Positions 18,369 to 28,735 are shown, counted from the stretch's first letter. The stretch: DNA of 64,000 nt from Chitinophagaceae bacterium (GCA_017307755.1 JAFKGQ010000014.1:85036-149035), one strand, 5' to 3'. Notes: generated from the letters alone by a model not told the origin. Translations and numbers: made by a program.

Positions 18369-18975
18369 ACATCTGCATCTTCTTACATTTTTCAGCCTCT
18401 TGCAGATGATGTCTCAATGTATGTAACGTACTATCTGCAAACGATCGGATATCCGCATCGGATCCCTTTTTGGATTCATTCTCAAATGCGCTGATAACTT
18501 TCTTATGATCGTCAACCATCAGACTGATGTAAGCCTTGTCGAAATCCTTTCCGCTTTTCTGCTGCAAGTCATCTACATGCTTCTGCATATCGGGAGAAAT
18601 GGTGGCAGGCAGTGTGATATTCTTACCCGCAGCCAGCGCTTTTAACTTATCCCCGGCTGCAGCATGATCCTTCACCATCATAGCGCCAAAGTCCTTTACA
18701 TCCTTTGCCATCCCTTTTTGCTGGGCAAGTTGTCCTAATTGTACCTCGGTCATACCCGCGTCGGCTGCCTTGACCGTAAAGTCTGCGTCATCCTTCGACA
18801 CAGATGCAGGCATGGAAGATGTTTTGCCGGCCCCTGCCGTATCAGTGCCTGTACTGTCCATTTTTGTCGCATTGGAATCCCTGGCATCCCTGGCCGCATC
18901 CTGCTCGCTGCCGCCGCAGCTGAGGACAAATAAAGCAAAGGATACCACTAAACAAAGGTTAGACACTTGTTTCAT
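18367..18975 (-). CDS. DUF4142 lipoprotein
   Basis: 202 residues from the ATG at 18975; a longer frame from 19011 would bury the lipobox. The lipoprotein signal ends FVLSCGG. A Ser/Thr/Ala-rich linker follows, then the DUF4142 four-helix domain (about residues 60-195) with repeated helical motifs such as EVQLGQLAQQKG, DFGAMMVKDHAAAGDKL and YISLMVDDHKKVISAFENE, rich in His and Asp like ferritin-type bundles. Family members are often linked to stress responses; metal binding is possible but unproven. A putative stress promoter motif lies 33 bases upstream, overlapping the stop of the preceding gene. Confidence 0.88.
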   Translation of the reverse strand: MKQVSNLCLVVSFALFVLSCGGSEQDAARDARDSNATKMDSTGTDTAGAGKTSSMPASVSKDDADFTVKAADAGMTEVQLGQLAQQKGMAKDVKDFGAMMVKDHAAAGDKLKALAAGKNITLPATISPDMQKHVDDLQQKSGKDFDKAYISLMVDDHKKVISAFENESKKGSDADIRSFADSTLHTLRHHLQEAEKCKKMQM

Positions 18976-19007
18976 AATAGATGTTTTAAATGATACGATA
19001 GGAAGAT

Positions 19008-19022
19008 TCAAAACCTATGCCA
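19008..19022 (-). promoter_or_regulatory. Putative stress promoter motif upstream of the DUF4142 gene
   Basis: Reads TGGCATAGGTTTTGA on the minus strand, 33 bases before the ATG at 18975. It is nearly the same as the motif before the adjacent split-barrel gene and similar to those before ku, DUF892 and the PE gene. TGG-N8-TTG spacing equals that of sigma-54 -24/-12 promoters, but the -12 position has A where C is expected. Confidence 0.45.
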
Positions 19023-19539
19023 CGGGCCTTAGCATAGGCTGGGGAGCATCCAGCTGATAGGGTTTATAGCCGGGACGGGTATTGAAAAGAAAAGAACGTA
19101 GTTGCGTACGCAGACCATGCCACCAGCCGGTGGGATGCGTCCTCACCATACTTTCAAAATATTCCACTTTCCCCATCTTTACCTTTATCAATACTATATT
19201 AGGCGCCAACTGTTCCTTCAGTTCCTCAAACAGCAGACTATTGACCTCTTCCGGGTCGTCGACAATGTAGGCCTTGCCGTTGATGCGGAGGAAAAAGCCC
19301 TTCCCTTTACGGAAGAATTCCAACCTCGCGGGAAACTCCCGGTCAAACTCATGTAAGGCCTGGGTGGGACGGGGCACAAAAAACCACAGTTGTCCCAATT
19401 CATCCACTTTTACAATAGAAACGATGGTGGTAACCATTTTTAAGACAGAGTTGTTCTCGCTAAAAAAAAGGGCGTTCTTCAGTTCCTGTATCTTTTTCCG
19501 AAGAAAGGGTGAATCCGGGTTGAATGAATGATTGTGCAT
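19015..19539 (-). CDS. Pyridoxamine-phosphate-oxidase-like flavin split-barrel protein (general stress type)
   Basis: 174 residues. Short helices at the start (LRKKIQELKNALFFSENN) lead into beta strands MVTTIVSIVKVDELGQLWFFVPRPTQAL, a region FPARLEFFRKGKGFFLRINGKAYIVDDPEEV, and LVLIKVKMGKVEYFE. This order matches FMN-binding split-barrel general stress proteins of the Pnp-oxidase-like superfamily, although FMN contacts cannot be proven by eye. The C-terminal tail is Pro/Arg-rich. It lies upstream of, and on the same strand as, the DUF4142 gene. Both carry near-identical upstream motifs, which supports a shared stress role. Confidence 0.65.
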   Translation of the reverse strand: MHNHSFNPDSPFLRKKIQELKNALFFSENNSVLKMVTTIVSIVKVDELGQLWFFVPRPTQALHEFDREFPARLEFFRKGKGFFLRINGKAYIVDDPEEVNSLLFEELKEQLAPNIVLIKVKMGKVEYFESMVRTHPTGWWHGLRTQLRSFLFNTRPGYKPYQLDAPQPMLRPVA

Positions 19540-19564
19540 AACGAAAACATTTTATGAGAGAATT

Positions 19565-19579
19565 TCAAAACCGATACCA
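19565..19579 (-). promoter_or_regulatory. Putative stress promoter motif upstream of the split-barrel gene
   Basis: Reads TGGTATCGGTTTTGA on the minus strand, 26 bases before the ATG at 19539. It differs from the DUF4142 motif at two positions and has the same 8-base spacer between TGG and TTG. Confidence 0.45.
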
Positions 19580-19766
19580 TTCCAACCTTTTTTAAAGAGG
19601 TATGGAAATCAAGTCCGTATAGACTTTAAATAATACCGTTGCGAGCAGGATGCCGGGGAGGTTGAGGAAAATATTGCACAAATATTGCTCTTCAAAGGTA
19701 TAAATATTTGGCATAATATTTTAATTAGTATTCTCGTCAATAAAACCTGAAAGAAAAGAATACGAT

Positions 19767-19790
19767 AGCGCTCTGTTTCTACAGGGCGCT
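19767..19790 (-). terminator. Hairpin, probable terminator of the tamB-tamL operon
   Basis: Ten-base stem (AGCGCTCTGT with ACAGGGCGCT, one wobble) and a TTCT loop, 13 bases past the tamL stop. On the minus strand it is followed by a T-rich stretch (TATTCTTTTCTTTC). The U-tract is interrupted, so strength is uncertain. Confidence 0.5.
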
Positions 19791-19802
19791 ATATTTATTA
19801 TC

Positions 19803-22082
19803 CTAAAATGGATAGCCGATAGCCAGGTTCAGCACCATATTGGAAATATCTGTCACCTTGTTAAACACCCACTTATGCCCATCGGGCAACCAGGGATAGC
19901 GAACCGGGGTAGCTACATCTATCCGCAGGACAAGTATGCTGAGATCAAAACGCAGCCCTGTACCAATACCCACCCCCACATCATTTAAAAAATGACTGGA
20001 AAATGCAGAACCCACCCGGCTGCTGTCATAAGTACGGGTCCAGATATTCCCCGCATCCACAAACAAGGCCCAGCGAACGATGGAAAACAATTTGGTCCTG
20101 TATTCCAAATTCATTGCCAGCTTTATATCCCCCGGCTGATCGGGCAGGAATGCATTTTTGTTGGGATTACCCCTGAAAAAGGAGCCTGGCCCCAGCGCCC
20201 TGCTCCGGAAAGCACGGATATCATTCGTGCCGCCTGCGAAAAACTGCTTCACAAAAGGCATGGTGAGACTGTTGCCATAGGCAATGCCGATGCCTCCCGT
20301 GATCCGGGAAGCCAGCATGCTATATCTGCCCCAACTGAGATAGTGACGGATATCCCCTTCAAAACGTATATATTGAGAAAAAGGGGTATTAAAAATGTGT
20401 ACTTCCTTACCCTTATCGAGATTAGCGCCCGTGATCAATCCCAGTAAATTGCCGGAACCGTCCACATTCCCATTAAAATAAAAATTATTTTTTTTACGAT
20501 TGGGACGCGCCTGTGAATTATAGTTGAAATTATAAGAGGTCCCGATGATGAACTGTCGCTCGATAGCCCTTGCCAGGGTGATGTTCGTGTCCAGCGCCGC
20601 CTGGTAATTGGGATCGATATTGGTGGGGCGGACATAGTTGATGGAAAATAAATTCACTGTATGCTCGGTCGCCAGCGACTGCTTGAATATATACCCAAAG
20701 CTTCCCCTGGCAGAGGTCAGGGTGTACTGATGGCTCCTGTCAAAAAGGTCATAACCAAGATTGATCCTTGTCTTTGGTACGAATTGACTGCTGGTGCTCC
20801 AATGGAACGGGCCCGATACGATACGTGGAATATATAAATTGAGATCTACCCCGCCCCTTCTCGTGGAGATCTTTACCCCATTGCCCAACAACTGCTCTTC
20901 CAAACCCGCATATATACTGGACGTAAATAATTCAGCTCTTTTGAACAGATTGCGGTTGCGCCAGCTAAGCGCGACTTCGCCCCCCGTCGTATTGTCGCTG
21001 CGGGTAAGACCCGAAACCTCAAAACGGATAGACTTTTTCTGCGTCGGGTTCAGATAATAGGTAACGTCAAGCCCATTTTTTGTTGAATCCGAACGCTTGT
21101 ACCCGGCCTTGACAAATCTGAAAACACCCAGGCTCACCAGACGGCTAAGGCTCTGTGTATGGTCATTTAGCCTGTAAATATTCCCCGGCCGGAAGATGAT
21201 CGTGTTGGGAAAGAGCGAAGGTTTGAAAAGATGAGCGGTATCCACAAGCCGGATCCCTCCCGGTATTACAACGCCCTCATGACTCGTGTCGGAACGCAGG
21301 TCGTATTCGGCAAATACTTTTATCTTGTCGATGTGCCAGATCTCACGGGCCTCTTCAGGCGTCTCGTCCTTCAGTCTCATGAACATGTCCAACTGGTGAT
21401 TGCCCACCGTGGTATCCACGTCCACTATCAGGTAATTAGGGTTGAAAAAATAAAAGCCCCGCTGCTTTAATCTTGTATCGATGCGGACACGCTCATCCTT
21501 TATAACATCCAGATCATAAGGCGCCCCTTTTCGCAGACGGCTACGTCTGGTAACGCTGTCGATCCTCTTGCCCAGGTCGCCGCTGTCGTGGGGGAAACTA
21601 AAATTCCGGATGGTGTATTGCGGTCCGAACTGCGCTGTGTAAACAGCCGTCAGTTTCTTATTCTTCACATGGGTATCCAGACTTACCGAATCTTTAAAAT
21701 AGCCTTTATTCTCCAGGTGGTTCTGTAACACATCCCGGTTCTTCTCCAACATGGTGGGTGTAGCCAGCACAGGTGGCTCGCCTACCTTGTATTTCAGCCA
21801 GTATTTAAACCCTTTCTCTTTTTTGGTCGTGCCGGCGATATTGTATATCCAGAGCTTGACCCGCAAACCTAATATCTTGCTGTTCAAACGGGGCCGTAAA
21901 AGACCATCCAGCTCGGACGCCATGGACTTCGCATTCCCTTTTTTCACATCGGTGGTTTGGGTCTTTATCTTATTAGCGACATATAAACGCTGGCCCTCGG
22001 CCAGGTGTTTTGACTCGTTGCAGGCCGCAAAAAAGGATACAATACAAATAAGGTATAGGAGTGTCCGGATCGTCATGGTCAT
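19803..22082 (-). CDS. tamL: TamL, lipid-anchored TamA/BamA-like outer-membrane protein
   Basis: 759 residues. Lipoprotein signal with Cys in FFAACNESK (about residue 21), so this is the lipid-anchored form seen in Bacteroidota. POTRA-like repeats span about 90-370 (e.g. YTIRNFSFPHDSGDLGKRID). A C-terminal 16-strand barrel of the Omp85/surface-antigen type follows, with the lid-lock-like segment ITGGIGIAYGNS, FFAGGTNDIRAFRSRALGPGSF, and a terminal strand ending in YPF. With TamB it forms a module for outer-membrane protein insertion or lipid transport across the envelope. The start overlaps the tamB stop by 4 bases, so the two are translationally coupled. Confidence 0.88.
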   Translation of the reverse strand: MTMTIRTLLYLICIVSFFAACNESKHLAEGQRLYVANKIKTQTTDVKKGNAKSMASELDGLLRPRLNSKILGLRVKLWIYNIAGTTKKEKGFKYWLKYKVGEPPVLATPTMLEKNRDVLQNHLENKGYFKDSVSLDTHVKNKKLTAVYTAQFGPQYTIRNFSFPHDSGDLGKRIDSVTRRSRLRKGAPYDLDVIKDERVRIDTRLKQRGFYFFNPNYLIVDVDTTVGNHQLDMFMRLKDETPEEAREIWHIDKIKVFAEYDLRSDTSHEGVVIPGGIRLVDTAHLFKPSLFPNTIIFRPGNIYRLNDHTQSLSRLVSLGVFRFVKAGYKRSDSTKNGLDVTYYLNPTQKKSIRFEVSGLTRSDNTTGGEVALSWRNRNLFKRAELFTSSIYAGLEEQLLGNGVKISTRRGGVDLNLYIPRIVSGPFHWSTSSQFVPKTRINLGYDLFDRSHQYTLTSARGSFGYIFKQSLATEHTVNLFSINYVRPTNIDPNYQAALDTNITLARAIERQFIIGTSYNFNYNSQARPNRKKNNFYFNGNVDGSGNLLGLITGANLDKGKEVHIFNTPFSQYIRFEGDIRHYLSWGRYSMLASRITGGIGIAYGNSLTMPFVKQFFAGGTNDIRAFRSRALGPGSFFRGNPNKNAFLPDQPGDIKLAMNLEYRTKLFSIVRWALFVDAGNIWTRTYDSSRVGSAFSSHFLNDVGVGIGTGLRFDLSILVLRIDVATPVRYPWLPDGHKWVFNKVTDISNMVLNLAIGYPF

Positions 22083-25000
22083 GGTTTTGGTGACTGTTTG
22101 CTCCTGCGCCGCTCCTCGAGCTTTTCTTCCCGGGTCCGGCCGAATATTTCCTTGAACTTATTGTAATCGAGTGTCAAAATAAAGCTCACGCCCGTCTCTA
22201 CCACCTGCCCTTCCACCACTACCTGGTACTGGTTTTTCCGGTAGGCCCTCACCATATAACGCCCGTCCTTGGTCAGCCTGTAATCCACTGCCACATCGCC
22301 TGCGATATTGGAAGCCTGCTGATTGGGATTACCCTGCCCCTGCACATCAAAATTGCTGCCAACCGTCACCTGGATACGGTCACTAAACAGCCGTTTGGAT
22401 ACGGCAACGGACATTTCCGTATAATCCCTTTCTGTACCCGAGCTGAAATCCTGCTGCTGGTTGAGATCAAAGTGAATGTCGAACCCTTTTATGAGGCTGC
22501 CGGCCAGTTGGTCCAGTTGATTGGTAAGTATCTGGCTGGCACTTTGAAAAGCCAGACTGCCGACACTGCTGCCCCCGCCCGCGGCACTTTGAAGAGGATC
22601 TTCGCCGACAAACCGGTTCAGCAGCAATAAAGCAAACACCTGCTTGTCCAGTTCGGATTCCTGTGTGCGTATCTGCTGCAGCTTCTGATCCACATCCGGC
22701 CAGAGCGCCAGAATATTGGGCGGCAGGCTGATGTCAAAAGTTATCTTCGGCTTTAACAGCTCTCCCTCCATCTTCAGGGTCACCAGGAAAGGCAGCTTCT
22801 GTTTGAATTTATTCACATCCGTGGGTGTCCTGCTGGAGATCTCGTTCGCTATCAGGTCGATGGAAGGTGTAATGGCAGTATAGGTGGCCGTAATATCCAA
22901 TGTGGCCTTCATGATGTCCCCCGTCCAGTTGATGATACTGCCTCGCTGGATCTCGAATTTCCTCTTCAGCACATTAAAGGAAAGGTTGTAGGCGCCGCCC
23001 TCTACCTCATATCCCCCCGTCATCTCCATCCTCCCGGACTTGTCCATTGAGAATACGAGATTCGATCTCCCCCTGGCCGTAAGCGCATCCCCATTCCTCT
23101 CATCCACGATAATGGTAAACGAAGCGCTGCTGTCCGTGGCGATGTTAAGGCTGATATCCATTCCCCTGATAGTCGACCGACTGAGAGCCATAAGCTTTGC
23201 GAGCTGGACCGCAAGGGTGTCGCTCGGATGATTCTTATCGATAAACCGCACTACCCCCTCCCTGTCCACGATCTCCGGGTTATCTTCCGGCAAAACAAAC
23301 GTGAAATTGGTCTTCTTGTTGACACGGACATCCCCCTCCATTTTTGGCGTATTCATATCTCCCGAAAGGCTGATGGAGGCATCCATATTCAAAGCGCCAT
23401 AAAACAGCCGGTCGCTGGCCTGCGGTGCATTGACCAGCCGGAAATTATGAGCATTTAAAAAAAGGTCAAAACGGAAATCCCTGTAATTCTTTGTAAATAC
23501 GTTACCGTCAAGGGTAGCCTTATTGCCCGCTGAATCCTGCAGGGCAAACTCGCTGAAGTTAAAACCATCCGAGTCGAAGTCGATATTATCCTTCGACAAG
23601 AGCAATGGTTCGCCGCTGATCTCGGGCACGATCAGCGCATGATCAAAATGAAGACTGCCATTGATACCCGGCTGGTCTAACGTGCCCTTCAGCGCCAGAT
23701 TGCCTTTGAGAAACCCCCGGATATCCTTCACCTGGGAAGTGGCAAAGGGCTTCAGTGTAACCAGGTTCAGCTGACGAAGGTCCAGCTTCATATCCATATG
23801 ACTGTCCTTTGTATAGTAATCCCCTGTCATCTGTACATCGTTCTGATGACCGCTGAGCTGGATATCCGCCGTAAAGGCATCCGCCTTCTCGTTGCTCACT
23901 TTGATCCCCAGATCTCCCACGGAATCTTTCTTATAGCTGAGGTTCATTATTTTGAGGTCCGAGGTGAATATGGGTGTGGACATAAGGTCCCTCACCTGCG
24001 CCTTGCCATCCAATGTACCTTCCACCCCAAGGGAATCCTGGTCAGCCATACGGCTTAAAGTTCCGAGATGAAAATTTGAGAAGACAACATCGATAGGAGC
24101 GGCAGCCGTCTGCTGCGTACTGCCCACCTGCAACGCCTCTCCTTTGTTATCCATCTTGAAATCATGGACAAGGACGCCAGTAGAATCATACTGTATAAAA
24201 TTGTCGTTACTTACCTGCCATTTTTCATAATTCAACAACAGACTGTCGGGATGCAGGGTAAACTTCAGCCCATCGATCAGCTTCTCCAGCTGCCCCGCCA
24301 GCCTGTAGCGGCCCTTCCCCTTTTTATCCTCCAGCAGTACCGTGGTAAACAGCTTGTCCTCTGCCAGCCAGCCATACACGGAGCTTTGATAAAGATTGAC
24401 GCCATTGCCTTGTGCGGAAGCTATATCGACATTGTACCTCAATTGCCCGCTGTCGGCGCCTGCACTATGCGCTCCCACCGTCATCTGGTGAAAGACCTCA
24501 CTTCCCAACTGGACACGGGGAGCGTTCATGGACAGCCTGATATCATCATAGCGACTATTGAAATACAGAAGACCCGAGATCGTATCCGTCCCCTTCAGGG
24601 AAGGCATGTAGGTCAACACAAGCGGAGACGGTCTGAAATGCATGCGCATCCGCCATTCCTGTTCTGTAAAAGCAGAATCCTTATACCCATTTATCCTGTA
24701 ATAATTATTGATCGTATGCTGCAGGGCCCTGGTCACCTCCGTCAGTTTATAACGGCCGTCCCAATCCAGGTCGGCCATTTCCGAATGCAGCTGTATATCC
24801 TGCGTCTTATTGTCGTGGGCCGCTGTCAGCAGGATACTGTCCGTCGTATATTTCTGCGCCCCCTGTAATAGAAAAAGACTGTCCATTCTTAGCCGGCCTA
24901 TAAGGGAGTCCGGGTTGGTGCTGGCCATGTCGGCATGCAGACGTCCTTTGAACTGCAGGGTATCTTTCACCAGGTGCATGGCTTGCAGGTCCATGGTATC

Positions 25001-27004
25001 GATAAGCCAGTCCAGCTTCAGGGCAGGATACCTATCCGTCAGGTCGGCCGAGGCTTTCAGGTCAAAAACAATGGCCGTATCACGAATGGCGGATTGCAGC
25101 TCCACATGCCGTCTGGCTATCTGCCCGTCAAATAAAAAGTTATGATAGGTATACCCCCGGATGGTAGCCGACTGGAGACGGCCATGCATTACAGCATCGG
25201 CTGTCTGCGGATCAAACCCCGTTCCTTTTGCGGCAAAGTCGGCTGTCACCAACCCCCATTGTACACTGTCCCTGAGTATATATCCCAGGTCCAGCGCCCG
25301 GGTCTGTAAGACCAGGTCATACCGCGCATTTTTAACGTCCCGCATCTGTTGTACATAACCTTTCAATATCAGCGAACCCGATGTAGTATTAAGGATCATG
25401 TCACTGTTAAAGCCCGTCATCCCTCCCTGCAGCCGCCCCCGGATGGTAAAACGGGCTGGAATGGCAACACCCGCCGGCAGGACCCCCTTTGGCAACAACG
25501 CCTCCAGACTTTTCCGGCTGCCGGAGACGCTCCCGATCTGCAGGTTGGCCGCTAGCCGGCCCGCATCCATAGGGTGAAGCACCGTGCCGGAGACATCCAG
25601 ACGGATATCCCGCAGACCGCTGAACCGCAGCCGGTCAACCTGCAGGGCATCCAGCGTACCCCTGACACGGGCGTCCACATTCCAGGTGTCATCGGGATGA
25701 AAAGCCGGCTGTGAAGCCAGCGAAGGAACAAATACCAGGATGTCCTTCACCTGTACCCTGCTACCGGGCAGATCCAGATCCACCCGCGTGTGAGCGGGGT
25801 CTTTTACCATGGCTGCCGGCGAAGTATAGCGCAGGGTAAGGTCTTTTTGCAACAACGTTCCGGGAGTTCGCAGGAGCAGCCCCTTCAGTACTGTCTGACG
25901 CCCCGTATATACGAACCCGGTATGCAGCTCCCGCAGCTCAAAACCTGACCGCTCCCTGAGCTGCCCCTTTGTCAGACGGCCGCTGATGGAGTCCGCACTA
26001 TATATAAGATCACTGCCCTGCAGACGAAGCCCCCTGACATCCAGGTGGGCATAATCCATCCCTTTTTGCCGGCGGCGTTGCGTATTGTCGTCATAGGTGA
26101 TATTCGTATTGTCCAGATCCATCGCCTTTACTCTGAACACCAGCTTGTCCACATCGACGGATTGGACCTCTGCCGCCAGCCGTCCCAGCTGCAGACTGGC
26201 AGTCATGGCGCTTACCCCATTGCTGTAATCCACCCTGCTGTCGGCGAACTCGATCTTCCCCAATTGAATATCCATAGGAGTACTCCCGGTACTGACCGTG
26301 GTATCCGGGGCCACCAGGGGTTTGTTTTGCCGGATATGAGCCTGCAATCCCTTCAGCCTGAATTGGGTTACGTGAAAACGAAGGGCCATTGGGTCAAAGG
26401 CGTCCAGATGCGTCTGACTATGATCGATCCATACCTCCATGTCATTTCCCGTCACCGTGTCCTTATACACCAGTCGGATCTTGTCCATCTGCAATTCCCG
26501 CAGAGACATCTTCATGGCAGAGCCGGAAGACGTGTCTTTTTTCTCCGGCTCCTGCTGACCCGGACTGGAAAAAGCATCCGCAATAAATTGAAAATTAAAG
26601 GCCGTGTCAGGCAGTAGACGTTTTATCTTCATGGTGACAGCCTCCAGCTGCACCCTGCCGATGTCTATATTGTTGTGGAGCAATCCCCACATGTGGATGT
26701 TGACGTCTATCAGACCCGCGGAAAGCAGCGTGTCCCGGCTCCTGTCTTCCAGGTAAATATCCTTCAACACAACATTTCTGGGGAATTTAATATAAAGATT
26801 ACCAATACTCACCCGTGTATGCAACTTACGGGAAAGGTATTTTTCGGCTTTACCACGTATAATATTCTGAACATAAGGAGTCTGTATCAAAAAGATCACG
26901 ATGATCAGGACAATGATCACGGTAACCATGACTCTCAAAAATATTCTCGCCAACCTACGTACAACGGATCTGCGCGGCTTATTTTCGGGCTGGCTGCTTG
27001 GCAT
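22079..27004 (-). CDS. tamB: TamB family translocation/assembly module protein
   Basis: 1641 residues. An Arg-rich N-terminus with one TM helix (about 25-45, VMVTVIIVLIIVIFLIQTPY) anchors it in the inner membrane, followed by AsmA-like IRGKAEKYLSRKLHTRVSIG. A very long beta-rich region then forms the lipid-conducting groove. The C-terminal DUF490/TamB domain (about 1200-1560) contains GGYEVEGGAYNLSFNVLKRKF and LPFLVTLKMEGELLKPKITF plus DEQ-rich tail segments. It spans the periplasm and meets TamL at the outer membrane. It is the first gene of a two-gene operon. Confidence 0.9.
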   Translation of the reverse strand: MPSSQPENKPRRSVVRRLARIFLRVMVTVIIVLIIVIFLIQTPYVQNIIRGKAEKYLSRKLHTRVSIGNLYIKFPRNVVLKDIYLEDRSRDTLLSAGLIDVNIHMWGLLHNNIDIGRVQLEAVTMKIKRLLPDTAFNFQFIADAFSSPGQQEPEKKDTSSGSAMKMSLRELQMDKIRLVYKDTVTGNDMEVWIDHSQTHLDAFDPMALRFHVTQFRLKGLQAHIRQNKPLVAPDTTVSTGSTPMDIQLGKIEFADSRVDYSNGVSAMTASLQLGRLAAEVQSVDVDKLVFRVKAMDLDNTNITYDDNTQRRRQKGMDYAHLDVRGLRLQGSDLIYSADSISGRLTKGQLRERSGFELRELHTGFVYTGRQTVLKGLLLRTPGTLLQKDLTLRYTSPAAMVKDPAHTRVDLDLPGSRVQVKDILVFVPSLASQPAFHPDDTWNVDARVRGTLDALQVDRLRFSGLRDIRLDVSGTVLHPMDAGRLAANLQIGSVSGSRKSLEALLPKGVLPAGVAIPARFTIRGRLQGGMTGFNSDMILNTTSGSLILKGYVQQMRDVKNARYDLVLQTRALDLGYILRDSVQWGLVTADFAAKGTGFDPQTADAVMHGRLQSATIRGYTYHNFLFDGQIARRHVELQSAIRDTAIVFDLKASADLTDRYPALKLDWLIDTMDLQAMHLVKDTLQFKGRLHADMASTNPDSLIGRLRMDSLFLLQGAQKYTTDSILLTAAHDNKTQDIQLHSEMADLDWDGRYKLTEVTRALQHTINNYYRINGYKDSAFTEQEWRMRMHFRPSPLVLTYMPSLKGTDTISGLLYFNSRYDDIRLSMNAPRVQLGSEVFHQMTVGAHSAGADSGQLRYNVDIASAQGNGVNLYQSSVYGWLAEDKLFTTVLLEDKKGKGRYRLAGQLEKLIDGLKFTLHPDSLLLNYEKWQVSNDNFIQYDSTGVLVHDFKMDNKGEALQVGSTQQTAAAPIDVVFSNFHLGTLSRMADQDSLGVEGTLDGKAQVRDLMSTPIFTSDLKIMNLSYKKDSVGDLGIKVSNEKADAFTADIQLSGHQNDVQMTGDYYTKDSHMDMKLDLRQLNLVTLKPFATSQVKDIRGFLKGNLALKGTLDQPGINGSLHFDHALIVPEISGEPLLLSKDNIDFDSDGFNFSEFALQDSAGNKATLDGNVFTKNYRDFRFDLFLNAHNFRLVNAPQASDRLFYGALNMDASISLSGDMNTPKMEGDVRVNKKTNFTFVLPEDNPEIVDREGVVRFIDKNHPSDTLAVQLAKLMALSRSTIRGMDISLNIATDSSASFTIIVDERNGDALTARGRSNLVFSMDKSGRMEMTGGYEVEGGAYNLSFNVLKRKFEIQRGSIINWTGDIMKATLDITATYTAITPSIDLIANEISSRTPTDVNKFKQKLPFLVTLKMEGELLKPKITFDISLPPNILALWPDVDQKLQQIRTQESELDKQVFALLLLNRFVGEDPLQSAAGGGSSVGSLAFQSASQILTNQLDQLAGSLIKGFDIHFDLNQQQDFSSGTERDYTEMSVAVSKRLFSDRIQVTVGSNFDVQGQGNPNQQASNIAGDVAVDYRLTKDGRYMVRAYRKNQYQVVVEGQVVETGVSFILTLDYNKFKEIFGRTREEKLEERRRSKQSPKP

Positions 27005-27291
27005 AGTGTGATTTTCGCAATATTTTAAGTTATAACATTACCCCGTATCTGACAAAATACAGACCATTTTCCTGCGCATCACTCCCGGGGGGGGTATACC
27101 TGACCAAAGGAGAATAGCTTGTAATTCAAGGGATTTGTTACGTTTTTTCCCCAAAGCCGTATCTATTTTTCTACAGGGTGGCACCTGTATCGCCCTCCTT
27201 CCCCAACTTTAAAGCTGAAGAAATTCTGGCGTCCGATTTGTCATAGTTTTTTTCCTACAGCACATTTTTTCCTATAAAAATCACGTGGACT

Positions 27292-28716
27292 ATGCTCAAG
27301 CAACTTCAAACGCAAAAGCAACAACACACGATCCTCCCACAGCAGATTGAATTGCTCAACCTTTTCCATTTGAACACTTTGGAATTGGAACAGCGTATCC
27401 AGGACGAATTGAATGAGAACCCGGTCCTCGAAGAGACAGCATCCGGAGATGACACCCTGACCGGGAAGTTCTCCAAAGATACGGTGCAGGACTTTCAAAA
27501 TTGGGAAGAATATGGCTATGACGATATCCCTGACTATAAGACTGAATATAAGAATTATCTTTCCACCGAAAAGGTACCGGAAAAACCCATCGCGGAACAA
27601 ACGGATTTTCGCGAAGAGCTCAAACGCCAATATCGCTATCTCAACGTACCGGAAGAAAAATATTTCCTTTTCGACTTCCTCATCGATTCATTAAATGAGA
27701 ATGGTTTTCTCGAGCAGGACCTGGAAGAACTGGCTTCGGAGATCTCTTTCTCCAGAAAGATCTGGATAGAAGCTCCTGAGCTCGAAAATGTGATCGCACA
27801 CATCAGGGAGCTGGAACCTTTTGGCGCAGGATGCAGGAATGTCCAGGAGTACATGCTGCTGCAGCTTAGAAAAATGAATATCAAACAGCCGGATGTGCGA
27901 ATGGCCATCTGCCTGCTGGACGAACACTTCCAGGACCTCAGAGCTGCCAACCTGGATAAACTGAAAAAACAGTTGGGCCTGGAGGATGATGAGATAAGGA
28001 TCGTGCTTAACCTATTAGCCCATTTAAAGACAAGACCCTTCACCCAACCGATGGCAGCCATACAGACCAACCCTTCCATCCTCCCCGACTTTACCATCAT
28101 CGATGAAGGCGACAATATCGAGGTAGCGCTGTATAAACAACGGTCTTCAAATCTCCATATCAGCCAGTCCTGGATGGAAATGGTACAGAGCGCCTCCCGC
28201 AACGACAAGGTGGAAAAGTCCGCCCGTCAGTACCTCCGTAGCAAACTCAGCTCCGCACAATGGTTCATCAACGCCATCCAGCAACGGGAATCCAATATGC
28301 TAAAGATCATGAATACCATCCTGGAGATGCAATTTGAATATTTCAAATACGGCGACATACTGCTGTTAAAGCCCATGAAGCTAAAAGATATTGCCGATAA
28401 GGTAAAGGTGGATATTTCCACCGTTAGCCGGTTGACCTGTAATAAATATGCCGAAACCTCCTTCGGGACCGTTCTTCTGAAAGACCTTTTCACGGAAGGC
28501 ATCGTCAATAAGGAAGGCAACAGCATCAGCAATAAGGTTATTCAAAGCATCATCGGCGAGCTGATAGAAACAGAGAATAAAAAAGCGCCTTATACAGACA
28601 GACAGCTAGTGTCCATCCTGGCCAACCGCGGTTACTCCATCGCCCGCCGGACAGTGGCGAAATACAGGGAACTACTCAATATACCTGTGGCGCAAATACG
28701 AGGGCTGTGGGAATGA
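27292..28716 (+). CDS. rpoN: RNA polymerase sigma-54 factor
   Basis: 474 residues, normal RpoN length. Region I is Gln/Leu-rich (MLKQLQTQKQQHTILPQQIE...LELEQRIQDELNENPVLEE) and contacts core polymerase and activators. Region II is acidic (about 50-100). The core-binding domain spans about 105-280. The HTH follows, with LKDIADKVKVDISTVSRLTCNKYAETSFG. The RpoN box is ARRTVAKYRELL near the C-terminus. It directs transcription from -24/-12 promoters and needs an AAA+ activator; none is encoded in this window. Candidate -24/-12-like motifs lie upstream of several stress genes here. The gene is convergent with the barrel protein gene and shares an overlapping hairpin. Confidence 0.96.
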   Translation: MLKQLQTQKQQHTILPQQIELLNLFHLNTLELEQRIQDELNENPVLEETASGDDTLTGKFSKDTVQDFQNWEEYGYDDIPDYKTEYKNYLSTEKVPEKPIAEQTDFREELKRQYRYLNVPEEKYFLFDFLIDSLNENGFLEQDLEELASEISFSRKIWIEAPELENVIAHIRELEPFGAGCRNVQEYMLLQLRKMNIKQPDVRMAICLLDEHFQDLRAANLDKLKKQLGLEDDEIRIVLNLLAHLKTRPFTQPMAAIQTNPSILPDFTIIDEGDNIEVALYKQRSSNLHISQSWMEMVQSASRNDKVEKSARQYLRSKLSSAQWFINAIQQRESNMLKIMNTILEMQFEYFKYGDILLLKPMKLKDIADKVKVDISTVSRLTCNKYAETSFGTVLLKDLFTEGIVNKEGNSISNKVIQSIIGELIETENKKAPYTDRQLVSILANRGYSIARRTVAKYRELLNIPVAQIRGLWE

Positions 28717-28729
28717 CCCACAACCCTCG
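28699..28729. terminator. Hairpin between convergent rpoN and barrel-protein genes
   Basis: A 13-base stem with one mismatch (wobble on the minus strand) and a 5-base loop containing the rpoN stop codon. No clear T-run follows on either strand, so it may act as a bidirectional transcript end or 3' stabiliser. Confidence 0.45.
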
Positions 28730-28735
28730 CCAAAC